From a bacterium (GTDB taxonomy: Bacteria > UBA10199 > DSSB01), in assembly GCA_035281585.1 (NCBI GenBank), contig DATEDP010000113.1:1-57276 (forward strand): a stretch of DNA of 57,276 bases. The letters run 5' to 3'. Both the position numbers and the translations under genes were made by a program. Shown here in pieces: positions 8,168-16,682 of the stretch (position 1 is the first letter of the stretch; each line of letters begins with the position of its first letter). The notes beneath the pieces were generated by a model, which was given only the letters and a program-made list of their open reading frames with translations, ran no database searches and was not told the origin of the DNA.

Positions 8168-9036
8168 GCGTTCTCCTTTGGAAAGATTCGAGCGAGGGCC
8201 GAGCTTTGGCGGGCCAGAAAGCTCTTTTGCCCGGCCTCGATGTCGTCTTTCAGGCTTTGGCGAATCTCTTTCACATCACTCCCGGCCCCTTCCTTTTGAG
8301 CGAGCCGTTTGAGGCGGCCCTTCTTCAGCCATTGGAGCAAGACTTCCATGTCGTGGATCTCGCCGATGTCGTCCTGGAGCGCCTTGAGCTGCTCGATCGC
8401 CCGGAGCTCGGCCGTCGGATTTGCCGCCAGCTCGAGCAGGTAGCGCCATTGCTTGAGTCGGATGCGCAGCTCATGAAGCGACTCGATGTCGCCGCCACGG
8501 CGAAAGGCCGAATAGCTGTTTCGGGCTTCGCGCTCGGCCAAGGCTCGGCGCTTTTCCCAAGCCGGCTGATAGTTCTCCTCACCGCGGCGGAGCTGCCGAA
8601 GAATTTTTCGCAGTGCTTTCTCCAAACCGGCCCGGCGGCCTTTTCCGATTTTCTTCGCCAGCCCTTTCCGGGCCCGGCGGGCTGATTTTTTCAGCTCCGC
8701 TTCGGCGAAAGGGAGAGAAAAGCGTTGGCGCCAGAGCTTCAGGCTGACGTCGAGGCTGCGAATTTCGCCGAGCCGGCTAGTCAAAAACTTGACGGACCTC
8801 TCGGCCCGGCGATTCAGGCCGGAGGGTGGGGCTTCGGCCAGAACTTCGAAAATCGCCCGCAGCCGGCGCGTCGCCACTCGCAGCCGATGGACTTGGCCGC
8901 GCGAGAGTTTGCCGTCGAAGTTCTTCAAAGTCTTCGCGATTTCTAAAAGCTTGTCGAAAAGGGTGCGGGAAAAGACAGGGCCGGCGAGTTTTCCGTTTCG
9001 CGCCGGAGCAGCATCTTTTTTGCTTATAGAGGCCAT
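8164..9036 (-). CDS. CHAD domain protein
   Basis: This 290-residue, very basic helical protein has the two CHAD hallmarks: VHRLRVATRRLRAIFEVL near residue 55, and LHELRIRLKQWRYLLEL followed by LQDDIGEIHDMEVL in the second half. CHAD domains bind polyphosphate through conserved His and basic residues and are commonly found next to polyphosphate enzymes. I place the start at the ATG at 9036; an upstream in-frame TTG at 9060 is possible but has no better ribosome site. It is the first gene of a leftward operon with ppx and two kinase-like genes, overlapping ppx by four bases. Confidence 0.85.
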   Translation of the reverse strand: MASISKKDAAPARNGKLAGPVFSRTLFDKLLEIAKTLKNFDGKLSRGQVHRLRVATRRLRAIFEVLAEAPPSGLNRRAERSVKFLTSRLGEIRSLDVSLKLWRQRFSLPFAEAELKKSARRARKGLAKKIGKGRRAGLEKALRKILRQLRRGEENYQPAWEKRRALAEREARNSYSAFRRGGDIESLHELRIRLKQWRYLLELAANPTAELRAIEQLKALQDDIGEIHDMEVLLQWLKKGRLKRLAQKEGAGSDVKEIRQSLKDDIEAGQKSFLARQSSALARIFPKENA

Positions 9037-9124
9037 TCTCAAACTGAGAAACCTTCTCAAAATGATCGAAAGCGTGGAGGAACTTTCTCGGTTTATCCTA
9101 AAAAACTAAACTAAATCAAGTGCT

Positions 9125-9308
9125 TATACTAAGGGAGGGATTGCCTCTTTGGCAATGGTTTTGCAATTATAATTAGCCAGCCAGGTTCCGGGGAAAGGCG
9201 AGAAACTAGGGGTGGAGAGGCGGAATTCGAGACCTCCTCTTTGGAAGTGGGCTCGCCGAAGGAACCGGTTTTGAACCCGATCCGCTGAAAACGCGGATCG
9301 GGTTTTTT
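9125..9308 (+). ncRNA. Candidate structured ncRNA or aldolase leader
   Basis: There is no ORF here, but nested complementary arms are visible: GGTTCC (9184) with GGAACC (9261), GGCGAG (9197) with CTCGCC (9252), and GAGG (9217) with CCTC (9233). Together they make one long interrupted hairpin with a purine-rich central internal loop. A TATACT box at 9125-9130 is a possible -10, and a strong intrinsic terminator ends at 9308, giving a transcript of about 170 nt. The size and shape recall 6S RNA, but I cannot match its conserved sequence. It could equally be a leader controlling the downstream aldolase. Confidence 0.4.
9274..9308 (+). terminator. Intrinsic terminator
   Basis: A 12-bp perfect stem (AACCCGATCCGC with GCGGATCGGGTT) and a 7-nt loop are followed by a run of six T. 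It ends the candidate RNA and lies about 150 nt before the aldolase start, with a REP-like repeat between. Confidence 0.85.
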
Positions 9309-9362
9309 GTCTTTACCTAATCCAGGCCCATCGTTTATCTCCAGCCGGCGTTTGGGAAACTT

Positions 9363-9439
9363 GTCATCCTGAGCGCCAGCGAAGGATCCGCTACGGAGTC
9401 CCTTGAGGATTCCTCGTCGCTTCGCTCCTCGGAATGACA
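9363..9439. repeat. REP-like palindromic repeat, copy 1
   Basis: This dispersed repeat has inverted ends GTCATCCTGAGCG and CTCCTCGGAATGAC and the typical TCGTCGCTTCGCTCC core. Related copies occur at 15989, 18930, 49324 and 52250. It lies just upstream of the aldolase ribosome binding site. Confidence 0.7.
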
Positions 9440-9456
9440 TTAGCCTGGAGATCGTC

Positions 9457-10512
9457 ATGAGCGAAAAGATTCTGCAATTATTGGGTTCGGATGGCGAGGC
9501 GCTGCTCAGCCATCAATGCAAGACGGTGCCGAAGGATCAGCTCCATTTGCCGGGGCCCGATTTCATCGACCGGGTTTGGACCCTGACCGACCGCCCGATC
9601 AATGTCCTCCGGAATTTCCAGTCCCTCTTCAACCACGGCCGCCTGGCCGGCACCGGCTATCTCTCGATCCTTCCGGTCGACCAAGGCATCGAGCATTCGG
9701 CCGGCGCTTCCTTCGCTCCCAATCCCATCTACTTCGATCCCGAGAATTTGGTGAAGCTCGGCATCGAGGGCGGCTGCAACGCGGTGGCCTCGACCTTGGG
9801 GGTGCTCGGCTCGGTGGCCCGGAAATACGCCCACAAGATTCCCTTCATCCTCAAGATCAACCACAACGAGTTCTTGAGCTATCCCAACACCTTCGACCAA
9901 AGCCTTTTCGCCTCGGTCGAGCAGGCCTTCGACATGGGCGCGGTCGGCGTCGGCGCCACCGTCTACTTCGGCTCGCCGGAGAGCCGCCGCCAGATTTGGG
10001 AGATCAGCCAGGCCTTCAAGAAGGCCCATGAGCTCGGCATGGTGACGATCCTTTGGGCTTATCTTCGCAGCTCGGCCTTCAAGACCAAGGAGAAGGACTA
10101 CCATGTCGCGGCCGACTTGAGCGGCCAGGCCAACCACTTGGCCGCGACCATCGAGGCCGACATCGTCAAGCAGAAGCTGCCCGAGAACAACGGCGGCTAC
10201 GAGGCCTTGAACTTCGGCAAGACCCACAAGAAGGTCTACAGCGAGCTCTGCTCGGAGAACCCGATCGATCTTACCCGCTACCAAGTCTTGAATTGCTTCA
10301 TGGGCCGGGCCGGCTTGATCAACAGCGGCGGCGCCTCGGTCGGCAAGGACGATTTGGCCCAAGCGGTCCGGACCGCGGTGATCAACAAGCGGGCCGGCGG
10401 CATGGGTCTGATCAGCGGACGCAAGGCTTTCCAGAAGCCGCTGAAGGAAGGCGTCGAATTGCTCAACGCGATTCAAGACGTCTACCTCGCCAAATCGGTA
10501 ACCGTGGCTTAA
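9457..10512 (+). CDS. fbaB: Class I fructose-bisphosphate aldolase (FbaB/DhnA type)
   Basis: This 351-residue TIM-barrel protein carries family-specific blocks: [54 protein letters not shown] and a C-terminal [13 protein letters not shown]. It cleaves fructose 1,6-bisphosphate through a Schiff-base lysine, without metal. The start at 9457 is chosen over an upstream in-frame ATG because the earlier one lies inside a REP-like repeat, and CTGGAG precedes 9457. It is a single gene, converging on the aminotransferase. Confidence 0.9.
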   Translation: MSEKILQLLGSDGEALLSHQCKTVPKDQLHLPGPDFIDRVWTLTDRPINVLRNFQSLFNHGRLAGTGYLSILPVDQGIEHSAGASFAPNPIYFDPENLVKLGIEGGCNAVASTLGVLGSVARKYAHKIPFILKINHNEFLSYPNTFDQSLFASVEQAFDMGAVGVGATVYFGSPESRRQIWEISQAFKKAHELGMVTILWAYLRSSAFKTKEKDYHVAADLSGQANHLAATIEADIVKQKLPENNGGYEALNFGKTHKKVYSELCSENPIDLTRYQVLNCFMGRAGLINSGGASVGKDDLAQAVRTAVINKRAGGMGLISGRKAFQKPLKEGVELLNAIQDVYLAKSVTVA

Positions 10513-10555
10513 GATCGACCGATGAAACGGACGGCATGAAAGTCCAATGGCTTAG

Positions 10556-11752
10556 CTAGGAGAAGTCCTTCAAGGCCTTTTCGATCCGGTCCAAGCCCTT
10601 CTCGATATTGGCCATGCTGGTGGCGTAGGAGAGCCGCATGAAGCCCGGCGCGCCGAAGCCCGAGCCGGCCACGCAGGCCACCAAGTGCTTCTCCAGCAGG
10701 TAGTCGCAGAAATCGGAGTCGGTCGCGATCTTCTTCCCGCCGGCGCTCTTGCCAAGATAAGACGAGATGTTCGGAAAGACGTAGAAGGCGCCCTGGGGAT
10801 TGTAGCATTGGATCCCGGGCATCGCGTTGAAGCGCTTCACGATGTAGTCCCGGCGCTTCTTGAACTCGCCGACCCATTCCTTGAGGAAGCCCTGGTCGCC
10901 GTTGAGCGCCGCCACGCAGGCCCATTGGGTCATGCTGTTGATGTTGGTCGTCACCTGGCCCTGGAGCTTGGTCATGGCCGCGATGATTTCCTTGGGCCCG
11001 GCCGCGTAGCCCATCCGCCAGCCGGTCATCGAGTAGACCTTGCTGGCGCCGTTGACGGTGATGGTCAGGGCCTTGATCTTGTCGCCCAGCGAGGCGATTG
11101 AGACGAACTCGAAGCCGTCATAGACGATCTTCTCGTAGATCTCATCGGAGATGCAGACGACGTTCTTCGCCACTAGCACGTCGGCCACCGCTTGGAGCTC
11201 GGCCTTGGTGTAAGCCGACCCGGTCGGGTTGGAGGGGCTGTTGAGGACGAAGGCCTTGGTCTTGGAGGTGATCGCCTTCTCCAGCTCGGCCGGCGTGATC
11301 TTGAAGCCGTTCTTCTCCTGGGTGTCGACGATCACCGGCTTGGCGTCGTTGAGCAGGACTTGATCGGGATAGCTGACCCAGTAGGGCGCCGGAATGATGA
11401 CCTCGTCGCCTTCCTCGAGCAGGACTTGGGCGATGTTGTAGAGCGAGTGCTTGCCGCCGCAGCTCACCAGGACTTCGTCGCGGCTGTAGGTCAGGCCATT
11501 GTCGCGCTTGAGCTTGGCGACGATCGCGTCCTTCAATTCGTTGATTCCGCCGACCGGGGTGTACTTGGTCTTGCCGGCCTTGAGGGCTTCGACCGCGGCC
11601 TGCTTGACGTGCTCCGGCGTGTCGAAATCGGGCTCGCCGGCGCCGAAGCCGACGACGTCGATGCCCTCGGCCTTCATCGCCTTGGCCTTGCTGTCGATGG
11701 CCAGGGTGGGGGAGGGCTTCACTTTTGCGATGCGTTTGGCGAGTTGGATCAT
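10556..11752 (-). CDS. aspC: Aspartate aminotransferase (class I PLP)
   Basis: This 398-residue fold-type I aminotransferase is close to the thermophile/Rhizobium-type aspartate (prephenate) aminotransferases. Visible motifs are GAGEPDFDTP, KYTPVGG, the NSPSNPTG block, SDEIYEKIVYDG, and the PLP lysine in NGASKVYSMTGWRMGY near residue 237. The start codon overlaps the coaD stop (ATGA), so it is translated with coaD. The exact amino-acid specificity (Asp, prephenate or Ala) cannot be read from motifs alone. Confidence 0.88.
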   Translation of the reverse strand: MIQLAKRIAKVKPSPTLAIDSKAKAMKAEGIDVVGFGAGEPDFDTPEHVKQAAVEALKAGKTKYTPVGGINELKDAIVAKLKRDNGLTYSRDEVLVSCGGKHSLYNIAQVLLEEGDEVIIPAPYWVSYPDQVLLNDAKPVIVDTQEKNGFKITPAELEKAITSKTKAFVLNSPSNPTGSAYTKAELQAVADVLVAKNVVCISDEIYEKIVYDGFEFVSIASLGDKIKALTITVNGASKVYSMTGWRMGYAAGPKEIIAAMTKLQGQVTTNINSMTQWACVAALNGDQGFLKEWVGEFKKRRDYIVKRFNAMPGIQCYNPQGAFYVFPNISSYLGKSAGGKKIATDSDFCDYLLEKHLVACVAGSGFGAPGFMRLSYATSMANIEKGLDRIEKALKDFS

Positions 11753-12228
11753 AATTTCTTCCGAATGGTCTTCTCCACCAGCGGATGGACCATGCCCTTC
11801 ACCGAACCGCCGAAGTAGGCGATCTCCTTGATGATGGAGGAGCTGATGTGGCTGAACTTGCTCTCGGTCATCATGAAGATCGTCTCAACTTGGGGGTTGA
11901 GGCTCTTGTTCGAGAAGGACATCTGCAATTCGTACTCATAATCGGCGACGGTGCGCAAGCCGCGGAGGATGACGTTGGTTTTTTTGGTTTTGGCGTATTC
12001 GACCAAGAGGCCCTCGAATTGGTCGACCTCGACGTTGCGCCGGCCTTTGAAGAGATTGCGCAGGAGCTCGACCCTTTCGTCGGGGCTGAGCAGCGATTTC
12101 TTCGAGGTGTTGCGGGCCACCGCGATGATGACTTTCTCGAAAATATCCAAGCCCCGCTCCACGATGTTCATGTGGCCGTAGGTTGGGGGATCGAAGGAAC
12201 CGGGGTATATCGCGATTTTATGGCGCAT
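11749..12228 (-). CDS. coaD: Phosphopantetheine adenylyltransferase
   Basis: This 159-residue protein of standard CoaD length has the nucleotidyltransferase motif YPGSFDPPTYGHMNIVERG at the N terminus, the RGLRTVADYEYELQM block, and SSSIIKEIAYFGG near the C terminus. It transfers AMP to 4'-phosphopantetheine in coenzyme A synthesis. It overlaps rsmD by 11 nt and the aminotransferase by 4 nt. The rsmD-coaD pair is a common bacterial arrangement. Confidence 0.95.
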   Translation of the reverse strand: MRHKIAIYPGSFDPPTYGHMNIVERGLDIFEKVIIAVARNTSKKSLLSPDERVELLRNLFKGRRNVEVDQFEGLLVEYAKTKKTNVILRGLRTVADYEYELQMSFSNKSLNPQVETIFMMTESKFSHISSSIIKEIAYFGGSVKGMVHPLVEKTIRKKL

Positions 12229-12781
12229 CGGCTTTCCGCTTGAGAAAGGTCACGTAAGTTTGGCCGTACTTACGTTCATCCACGACTTCGAGTCCACCCA
12301 AAAAAGTGGGTTTTTCCCGGGGCGAATGCTCGCAGAGCAGGAGGCCGTCGGCGGCCAGCAGCGGATGGCGCAGGAGCTGCTTCAAGGTGGCATCGACATG
12401 GCCCTTGTCATAGGGCGGGTCGACGAAGATGAGGTCGTAGGGCTCGCTCTTCCGGCCCAGCCAATCGATGGCCGGAATCGCTTTTTTCTTGATCACCCGG
12501 GCCCGGTCGCTGAAGCCGGTCAGCTTGAGATTGTGAAAAAGCAGGCTGACCGCGGCTTGGTTCGGATCGACGAAATCGACCTGGGCGGCGCCGCGCGAGA
12601 GGGCCTCCAGACCCATGCTGCCGGTGCCGGCGAAAAGGTCGAGCACCCGCCGGCCCTCGAGATCGCCGAGGATTTGGAACACCGACTCCCGAACTCGGGC
12701 CGCCGCCGGACGGATGCCGGCGCTTTTCGGGCCCTTGAGCTTGCGGCCCTTGGCCGAGCCGGCCGTGATTTTCAGGCCCAT
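12218..12781 (-). CDS. rsmD: 16S rRNA (guanine(966)-N2)-methyltransferase
   Basis: This 187-residue Rossmann-fold methyltransferase starts with the typical ITAGSAKGRKLKGP and RPAAARVRESVFQIL. It has the SAM-binding VLDLFAGTGSMGLEALSRG and the catalytic DPPY in FVDPPYDKG. It methylates G966 in 16S rRNA during 30S assembly. It is translationally coupled to coaD. Confidence 0.93.
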   Translation of the reverse strand: MGLKITAGSAKGRKLKGPKSAGIRPAAARVRESVFQILGDLEGRRVLDLFAGTGSMGLEALSRGAAQVDFVDPNQAAVSLLFHNLKLTGFSDRARVIKKKAIPAIDWLGRKSEPYDLIFVDPPYDKGHVDATLKQLLRHPLLAADGLLLCEHSPREKPTFLGGLEVVDERKYGQTYVTFLKRKADAP

Positions 12782-12784
12782 GCC

Positions 12785-13126
12785 TTAGAAAGTGGCCGGC
12801 GCGTTCTGCATCGTGCCGGTGGTGACCGCGAGAACGATGATCAGGATGTAGACGATGGCCCCGACGACGCTGAGGATGGTTCCGACCAAACCGAGGATCC
12901 AGCCGACCTTGGCCAGAGTCCGGTTCGTCTCCGGCGAACGCCCCTCATCGATGGCCTTCAGCTCGGAGCGGCCCAGGATGATGGCCGGAATGCCCGACAG
13001 GAAACCGCAGCAGACCAGGCTGAGGATGCCCAACACCAGGGCGATGGTCGCCTTGGAATTGTTTTGGCTGGGCGCCGCCGGCGGCGGAGTCGGTTGAACC
13101 GGAGTGGAGGTGATGGGAGGCGTCAT
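12785..13126 (-). CDS. DUF4190 small membrane protein
   Basis: This 113-residue protein has a Pro-rich cytoplasmic N terminus and two transmembrane segments (about residues 27-50 and 74-103). The DUF4190 pattern ATIALVLGILSLVCC, then IPAIILGRSELKAI and GWILGLVGTIL, is clear. Function unknown; such proteins are often near DUF2752 genes, as here. Confidence 0.75.
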   Translation of the reverse strand: MTPPITSTPVQPTPPPAAPSQNNSKATIALVLGILSLVCCGFLSGIPAIILGRSELKAIDEGRSPETNRTLAKVGWILGLVGTILSVVGAIVYILIIVLAVTTGTMQNAPATF

Positions 13127-13142
13127 AGGCTCGTCCTTTCGT

Positions 13143-13562
13143 TCAATGGGAAAAAATCTGGGGCAGGACCCAACGAAAGGCCCAAGTTCCCAGGTAAAGC
13201 GTCACAGCGGCATAGGCCCAACCCATTCCCTTGCCTCGAGCCAGGGCCGAGAGCGGGGTGGAGCGGCCGAAATACTCGAAGCCGGCCAGGAGGGCGGCCG
13301 AGCCGAAGGCCAGGAAAAGCAGCGGCCCCAGCGGGTGAACCTCGAAGGCCCTTAGCCATGCCCCATGGGCCATCCAGGCGAAGCTGGTGGTCAGGCCGCA
13401 GCCGGGGCAGGGGATGCCGGTCCAGTGCAGAAAAAGGCAGTCGGGCAGGCCGAGCGAGCGATGGGTGCCCAGACCCGCAGGATTGGGCGTGAGCAAGGCG
13501 CTAAGACCCACGACGATCAAAAAACCGACGGGAAGCAGCAGCCAGAACCGGCGTCGAATCAT
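13143..13562 (-). CDS. DUF2752 membrane protein
   Basis: This 139-residue protein has three predicted membrane segments. The DUF2752 signature GIPCPGCGLTTSFAWMAHG is at about residues 49-67. The paired cysteines (CPGC) are the family's hallmark, but their role is unknown. It lies 16 nt upstream of the DUF4190 gene on the same strand, so they are likely co-transcribed. Confidence 0.78.
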   Translation of the reverse strand: MIRRRFWLLLPVGFLIVVGLSALLTPNPAGLGTHRSLGLPDCLFLHWTGIPCPGCGLTTSFAWMAHGAWLRAFEVHPLGPLLFLAFGSAALLAGFEYFGRSTPLSALARGKGMGWAYAAVTLYLGTWAFRWVLPQIFSH

Positions 13563-13688
13563 GGTACTCCTTGACGGGCTATAGTGTGGAAAGCCCTGGC
13601 GATAGGCAACAAATATTTGATCGTATTGACCTATCTGGCCTTTTTGGCTATCTGCTTCGCAATTCTGGAAATTTGAACTGGAGCTTCC

Positions 13689-14579
13689 ATGAAAAAGATT
13701 TTGACCCTTTTCCCTATATTAATGTTCGCGCTCTCGTCGCCGGCCCTGGCCGAGACGATCTACAAGCAGCCGAATAACCAGGCCAACTTCGTCAAGATCG
13801 AGAAGTTCAAGTCCGAGGACGGGGAAACGCTGAACCAACCCTACAATTTCGATGAAACCCAGCTCCGGGCCATCCTGAGCAGCCTCAAGTACGGCAAGAA
13901 GCTCATCCTGCTCAAGGAATCCAAGAATCGCGACCTCTACGAAGTCGAGTACATCGACAAGTTCGTGCCCTACCTGGTGCAAGCCTTCGCCAAGGCGAAG
14001 CCGAACCAAGCGGTGGTTTGGTCGGTGGTTCAGAAGCGGCCCTATTTCATCATTCGCAACGACAAGCTGACGATCGTGCGGATGTGGGTGGTCGGCAGCG
14101 AGCTGCACATGGATTTCATCAAGACCGAGGCCAAGCTCCAGGGCGATTACCAGGCCAAGACCACCGGCCAGAAGCTGATCGACGAGGCCAAGAGCATCGG
14201 CGTGACGATCGAGCCGCAGCAAGGCCAGAAGTTCGGCCTCAATTCGACCGACGAGCTGATCATCGACCTTAAGGCCGATTGGCCGACGATTTCGGCCAAT
14301 TTGGCGGCCGAGGACGAGCGGCTTCGCCAAGAGGCCGAGGCCGAGAAGGCCGCCAAGAAGGGCCATCGCACTGCCAACGCCACTCCGGCCGCGGCCGCGC
14401 CGACTTCGGTGACCACCACGACTTCCAGCTCGACCGCCGCCACCAAGCCGGCGGTTTCGCCGGTCGATCAAAAGAACGCCCAGACCCGGCTCACCGAGCT
14501 GAAGAGCCTCAAGGATAAGGGCTTGATCAGCGAAAAGGATTACGAGCAGAAGAAAGCGGAGATCTTGAAGGATCTCTAA
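13689..14579 (+). CDS. Secreted protein with C-terminal SHOCT motif
   Basis: This 296-residue protein has a clean signal peptide ending SSPALA/ET. The central mixed alpha/beta domain has no recognised family. It is followed by an Ala/Lys/Glu helix, an Ala/Thr/Ser/Pro linker, and a C-terminal SHOCT-type helical hairpin (LTELKSLKDKGLISEKDYEQKKAEIL). SHOCT usually assists oligomerisation. CTGGAG precedes the ATG. It is monocistronic and followed immediately by a palindromic repeat. Function unknown. Confidence 0.7.
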   Translation: MKKILTLFPILMFALSSPALAETIYKQPNNQANFVKIEKFKSEDGETLNQPYNFDETQLRAILSSLKYGKKLILLKESKNRDLYEVEYIDKFVPYLVQAFAKAKPNQAVVWSVVQKRPYFIIRNDKLTIVRMWVVGSELHMDFIKTEAKLQGDYQAKTTGQKLIDEAKSIGVTIEPQQGQKFGLNSTDELIIDLKADWPTISANLAAEDERLRQEAEAEKAAKKGHRTANATPAAAAPTSVTTTTSSSTAATKPAVSPVDQKNAQTRLTELKSLKDKGLISEKDYEQKKAEILKDL

Positions 14580-14580
14580 C

Positions 14581-14776
14581 CTCCCCCCTCGCGGGGGAGG
14601 TCGGTTCGACGTAGTCGAACCGGGAGAGGGGGCGTGGCAAAGCAAGCATTGACTTGACGCTCCCCTCTCCCGCCCTTCGGGCACCAGCAAGCTCAGAAAA
14701 ATCTAACATTGTCCAAAAGTTTGCCTGGCGACATTAAGTCGCCAGTTTGCCTTTTGGACCCCGCGAGGGGAGAGGG
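14581..14776. repeat. MITE-like palindromic element between convergent genes
   Basis: The roughly 195-bp gap has G/C-rich inverted ends (CCCTCGCGGGGGAGG at the left, CCCGCGAGGGGAGAGGG at the right). Nested inside is a second palindrome: GTCCAAAAG with CTTTTGGAC, and GGCGAC-ATTAA-GTCGCC, at about 14712-14758. It fills the space between the SHOCT gene and the M24 peptidase. No gene is seen. Confidence 0.6.
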
Positions 14777-15922
14777 TTAAGAAATCTCCAGCACCTTGGG
14801 GCAATGCGACAAGACCTCGCAGCCGCCCTTCTTGACGTAGACCACGTCTTCGATCCGCACTCCGCCCAAGCCTGAATAGTAAAGGCCCGGCTCGACCGTG
14901 ACGACCGTTCCGGCCTGAAGGATCTCCGAGATCTTGGACACCCGCGGCGCCTCGTGGATGTCGAGCCCCAAGCCGTGGCCGGTGCCGTGAAAGAAGCCCT
15001 GCATCCGCCCCTTCACCAGCCCGGTCTTGTAGCCCCGGGCCTCGAAGTAATCGTGGATCCATTGGTGGATCGCCATCCCGTTGACGCCGGCTTTGATCTT
15101 TTTGATCGCGCCCTCCTGGGCCTCCTTGACGGTGTTCCATTGTTTGCGGACGGCGTCGGAGGCCTTGCCCTTGACCACGGTGCGAGTCATGTCGGCATAG
15201 TATTGAGTGTCCATCGAGCGCGGAAAGACGTCCATGACGATGGTCTGATGGGCCTTGAGCGGGCCGAAGCCACGGCAGTGCGGGTCGACCGCCTGCTCAC
15301 CGCCGGCGACGATGGTGCCGAGGCCGAGGCAGTTTTTCTCCATCAAGTAGACATTGATGACGCCCCGCAAGATTTCGCTGGTGAGCTTGGCGCCGCGCCA
15401 ATACAGGTAGCCGTTTTTGATCTTGGCTTCGCCGAGCACCTGGTAAGCTTTTTGGATCGCCTCGGAGGTGAAGCGCAGCGAACGCTTGATCGCGGCTTTC
15501 TCCTCTTTCGTCTTCAAAACCCGGTCGGCATAAAAGGGGTCGGGCAGGGCCTGGGTCTTGAAGCGCTGCTTCTTGAGACCCAAGGCGAAGGCGAGGGGGA
15601 AGTTGGAAGGCACCGCGATTTCCTTGGCGCCGAGATCGCGGAGCACGTGGGCGATGACTTCCGACATCGTCGCTCGCTTGGCCTTGGGCGCGATTCTTTT
15701 CTCGATCTCGGAATAGCTCAGCACCTTGTCGACCTCGGCCTCCTTGCGGCCCCGGTCGACTTCGAGATCGTTCAAGATGAGGTAGCGTTTCTTGCGGTGC
15801 TCGATGAAGACGATGGGGTCGGGAGCGAGGAACTTGGTGGCCCAATAAAGGTTGGCGTCGGTCTCGGAGGCGGCGACCATCAGTCGAGTTTGAGGCAGCC
15901 GCGGCTTGGCGGTTTTGGACAT
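14777..15922 (-). CDS. M24 family Xaa-Pro aminopeptidase
   Basis: This 381-residue pita-bread metallopeptidase shows all five metal ligands in order: two Asp in IVMDVFPRSMDTQYYADMTR, His in GTGHGLGLDIHEAP, Glu in TVEPGLYY and Glu in GVRIEDVVYV. It removes N-terminal residues preceding proline. The ATG at 15922 is chosen; an upstream TTG at about 15958 would add 12 residues and cannot be excluded. It is a single gene, convergent with the SHOCT gene. Confidence 0.85.
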   Translation of the reverse strand: MSKTAKPRLPQTRLMVAASETDANLYWATKFLAPDPIVFIEHRKKRYLILNDLEVDRGRKEAEVDKVLSYSEIEKRIAPKAKRATMSEVIAHVLRDLGAKEIAVPSNFPLAFALGLKKQRFKTQALPDPFYADRVLKTKEEKAAIKRSLRFTSEAIQKAYQVLGEAKIKNGYLYWRGAKLTSEILRGVINVYLMEKNCLGLGTIVAGGEQAVDPHCRGFGPLKAHQTIVMDVFPRSMDTQYYADMTRTVVKGKASDAVRKQWNTVKEAQEGAIKKIKAGVNGMAIHQWIHDYFEARGYKTGLVKGRMQGFFHGTGHGLGLDIHEAPRVSKISEILQAGTVVTVEPGLYYSGLGGVRIEDVVYVKKGGCEVLSHCPKVLEIS

Positions 15923-15988
15923 GATCGAGAGATAGCGGGGATCCCGAGGAAAAGTCAATGATCCCGGGCGCTTCGATTTTTTTGCTGG

Positions 15989-16051
15989 GTCATCCTGAGC
16001 GAAGCGACGGATCTCATACCCACCAGGGTGGTCATAGATCCTTCGCTTCGC
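15989..16051. repeat. REP-like palindromic repeat, copy 2
   Basis: Inverted arms GTCATCCTGAGCGAAGCGA and CGCTTCGCTCAGGATGAC enclose a short centre (CCACCAGGGTGG). It lies in the divergent promoter region between the M24 peptidase and rlpA genes. Confidence 0.75.
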
Positions 16052-16111
16052 TCAGGATGACAGGGGCTTCCTGAATTGACTTTTGGCTGCTAATACGGTT
16101 AGCCCCGGCGG

Positions 16112-16588
16112 ATGCAAAAACGGATCCTCGCCGCCGCCCTCGCCACGGCGCTGGTCTTTTTCGCCGGCGCCGCCCAAGCCAAAATCCACAAGAAGGAGCT
16201 GCGCTCCCATTTTCGAGGTGTCGAAATGGAGGCTCCGCCGCCGGTCGAGCTAAGTCTCGAGCTCGAAAGCGAGCCCGACTTCATCGGCTTCGCCTCCTGG
16301 TACGGCCCCGGCTTCCACGGTCGCCGCACCGCCAGCGGCGAGCGCTACAACATGCACGCGATGACCTGCGCTTCGCGAACCCTGCCTTTCGGCACCATGC
16401 TGGAATTGACCAATCTCTCCAATGGCGAAAAAGCCGTCGTTCGCGTCAACGATCGCGGTCCCTTCTATCGTCATCGCATTCTCGATCTCTCGCTGGCCGC
16501 GGCCAAAAAGCTCGGCTTTCATCGCAAGGGTCAAACCAAGGTGGCCGCGAGGGAAATATCGGTTGACACCGAAGAGGCCAGCCGTTAG
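16112..16588 (+). CDS. rlpA: RlpA-like septal ring protein
   Basis: This 158-residue protein has a signal peptide (LVFFAGAAQA) and one double-psi beta-barrel of the RlpA type. Family motifs are FASWYGPGFHGRRTASGERYN, MTCASRTLPFGTMLELTN and VRVNDRGPFYRHRILDLS. RlpA acts on peptidoglycan denuded of side chains. The C-terminal SPOR domain found in many RlpA proteins is absent, so this is a short form. Confidence 0.85.
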   Translation: MQKRILAAALATALVFFAGAAQAKIHKKELRSHFRGVEMEAPPPVELSLELESEPDFIGFASWYGPGFHGRRTASGERYNMHAMTCASRTLPFGTMLELTNLSNGEKAVVRVNDRGPFYRHRILDLSLAAAKKLGFHRKGQTKVAAREISVDTEEASR

Positions 16589-16682
16589 CCAAGCCTCGGA
16601 ATTTTTTTTACTTATCGGGCAGACCGCTTGTCTGCGGACGCAAGTGTCACCCTGGGATACCCTTAAAGATAGGAGTCGAATT

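Noticed and set aside
9137-9308. SRP 4.5S RNA, RNase P RNA, tmRNA or a tRNA in the 9.1-9.3 kb structured region
   Set aside because: The conserved SRP tetraloop region, RNase P P4 sequences, tmRNA tag and CCA-ended tRNA arms are not present. 6S-like remains only a shape resemblance.
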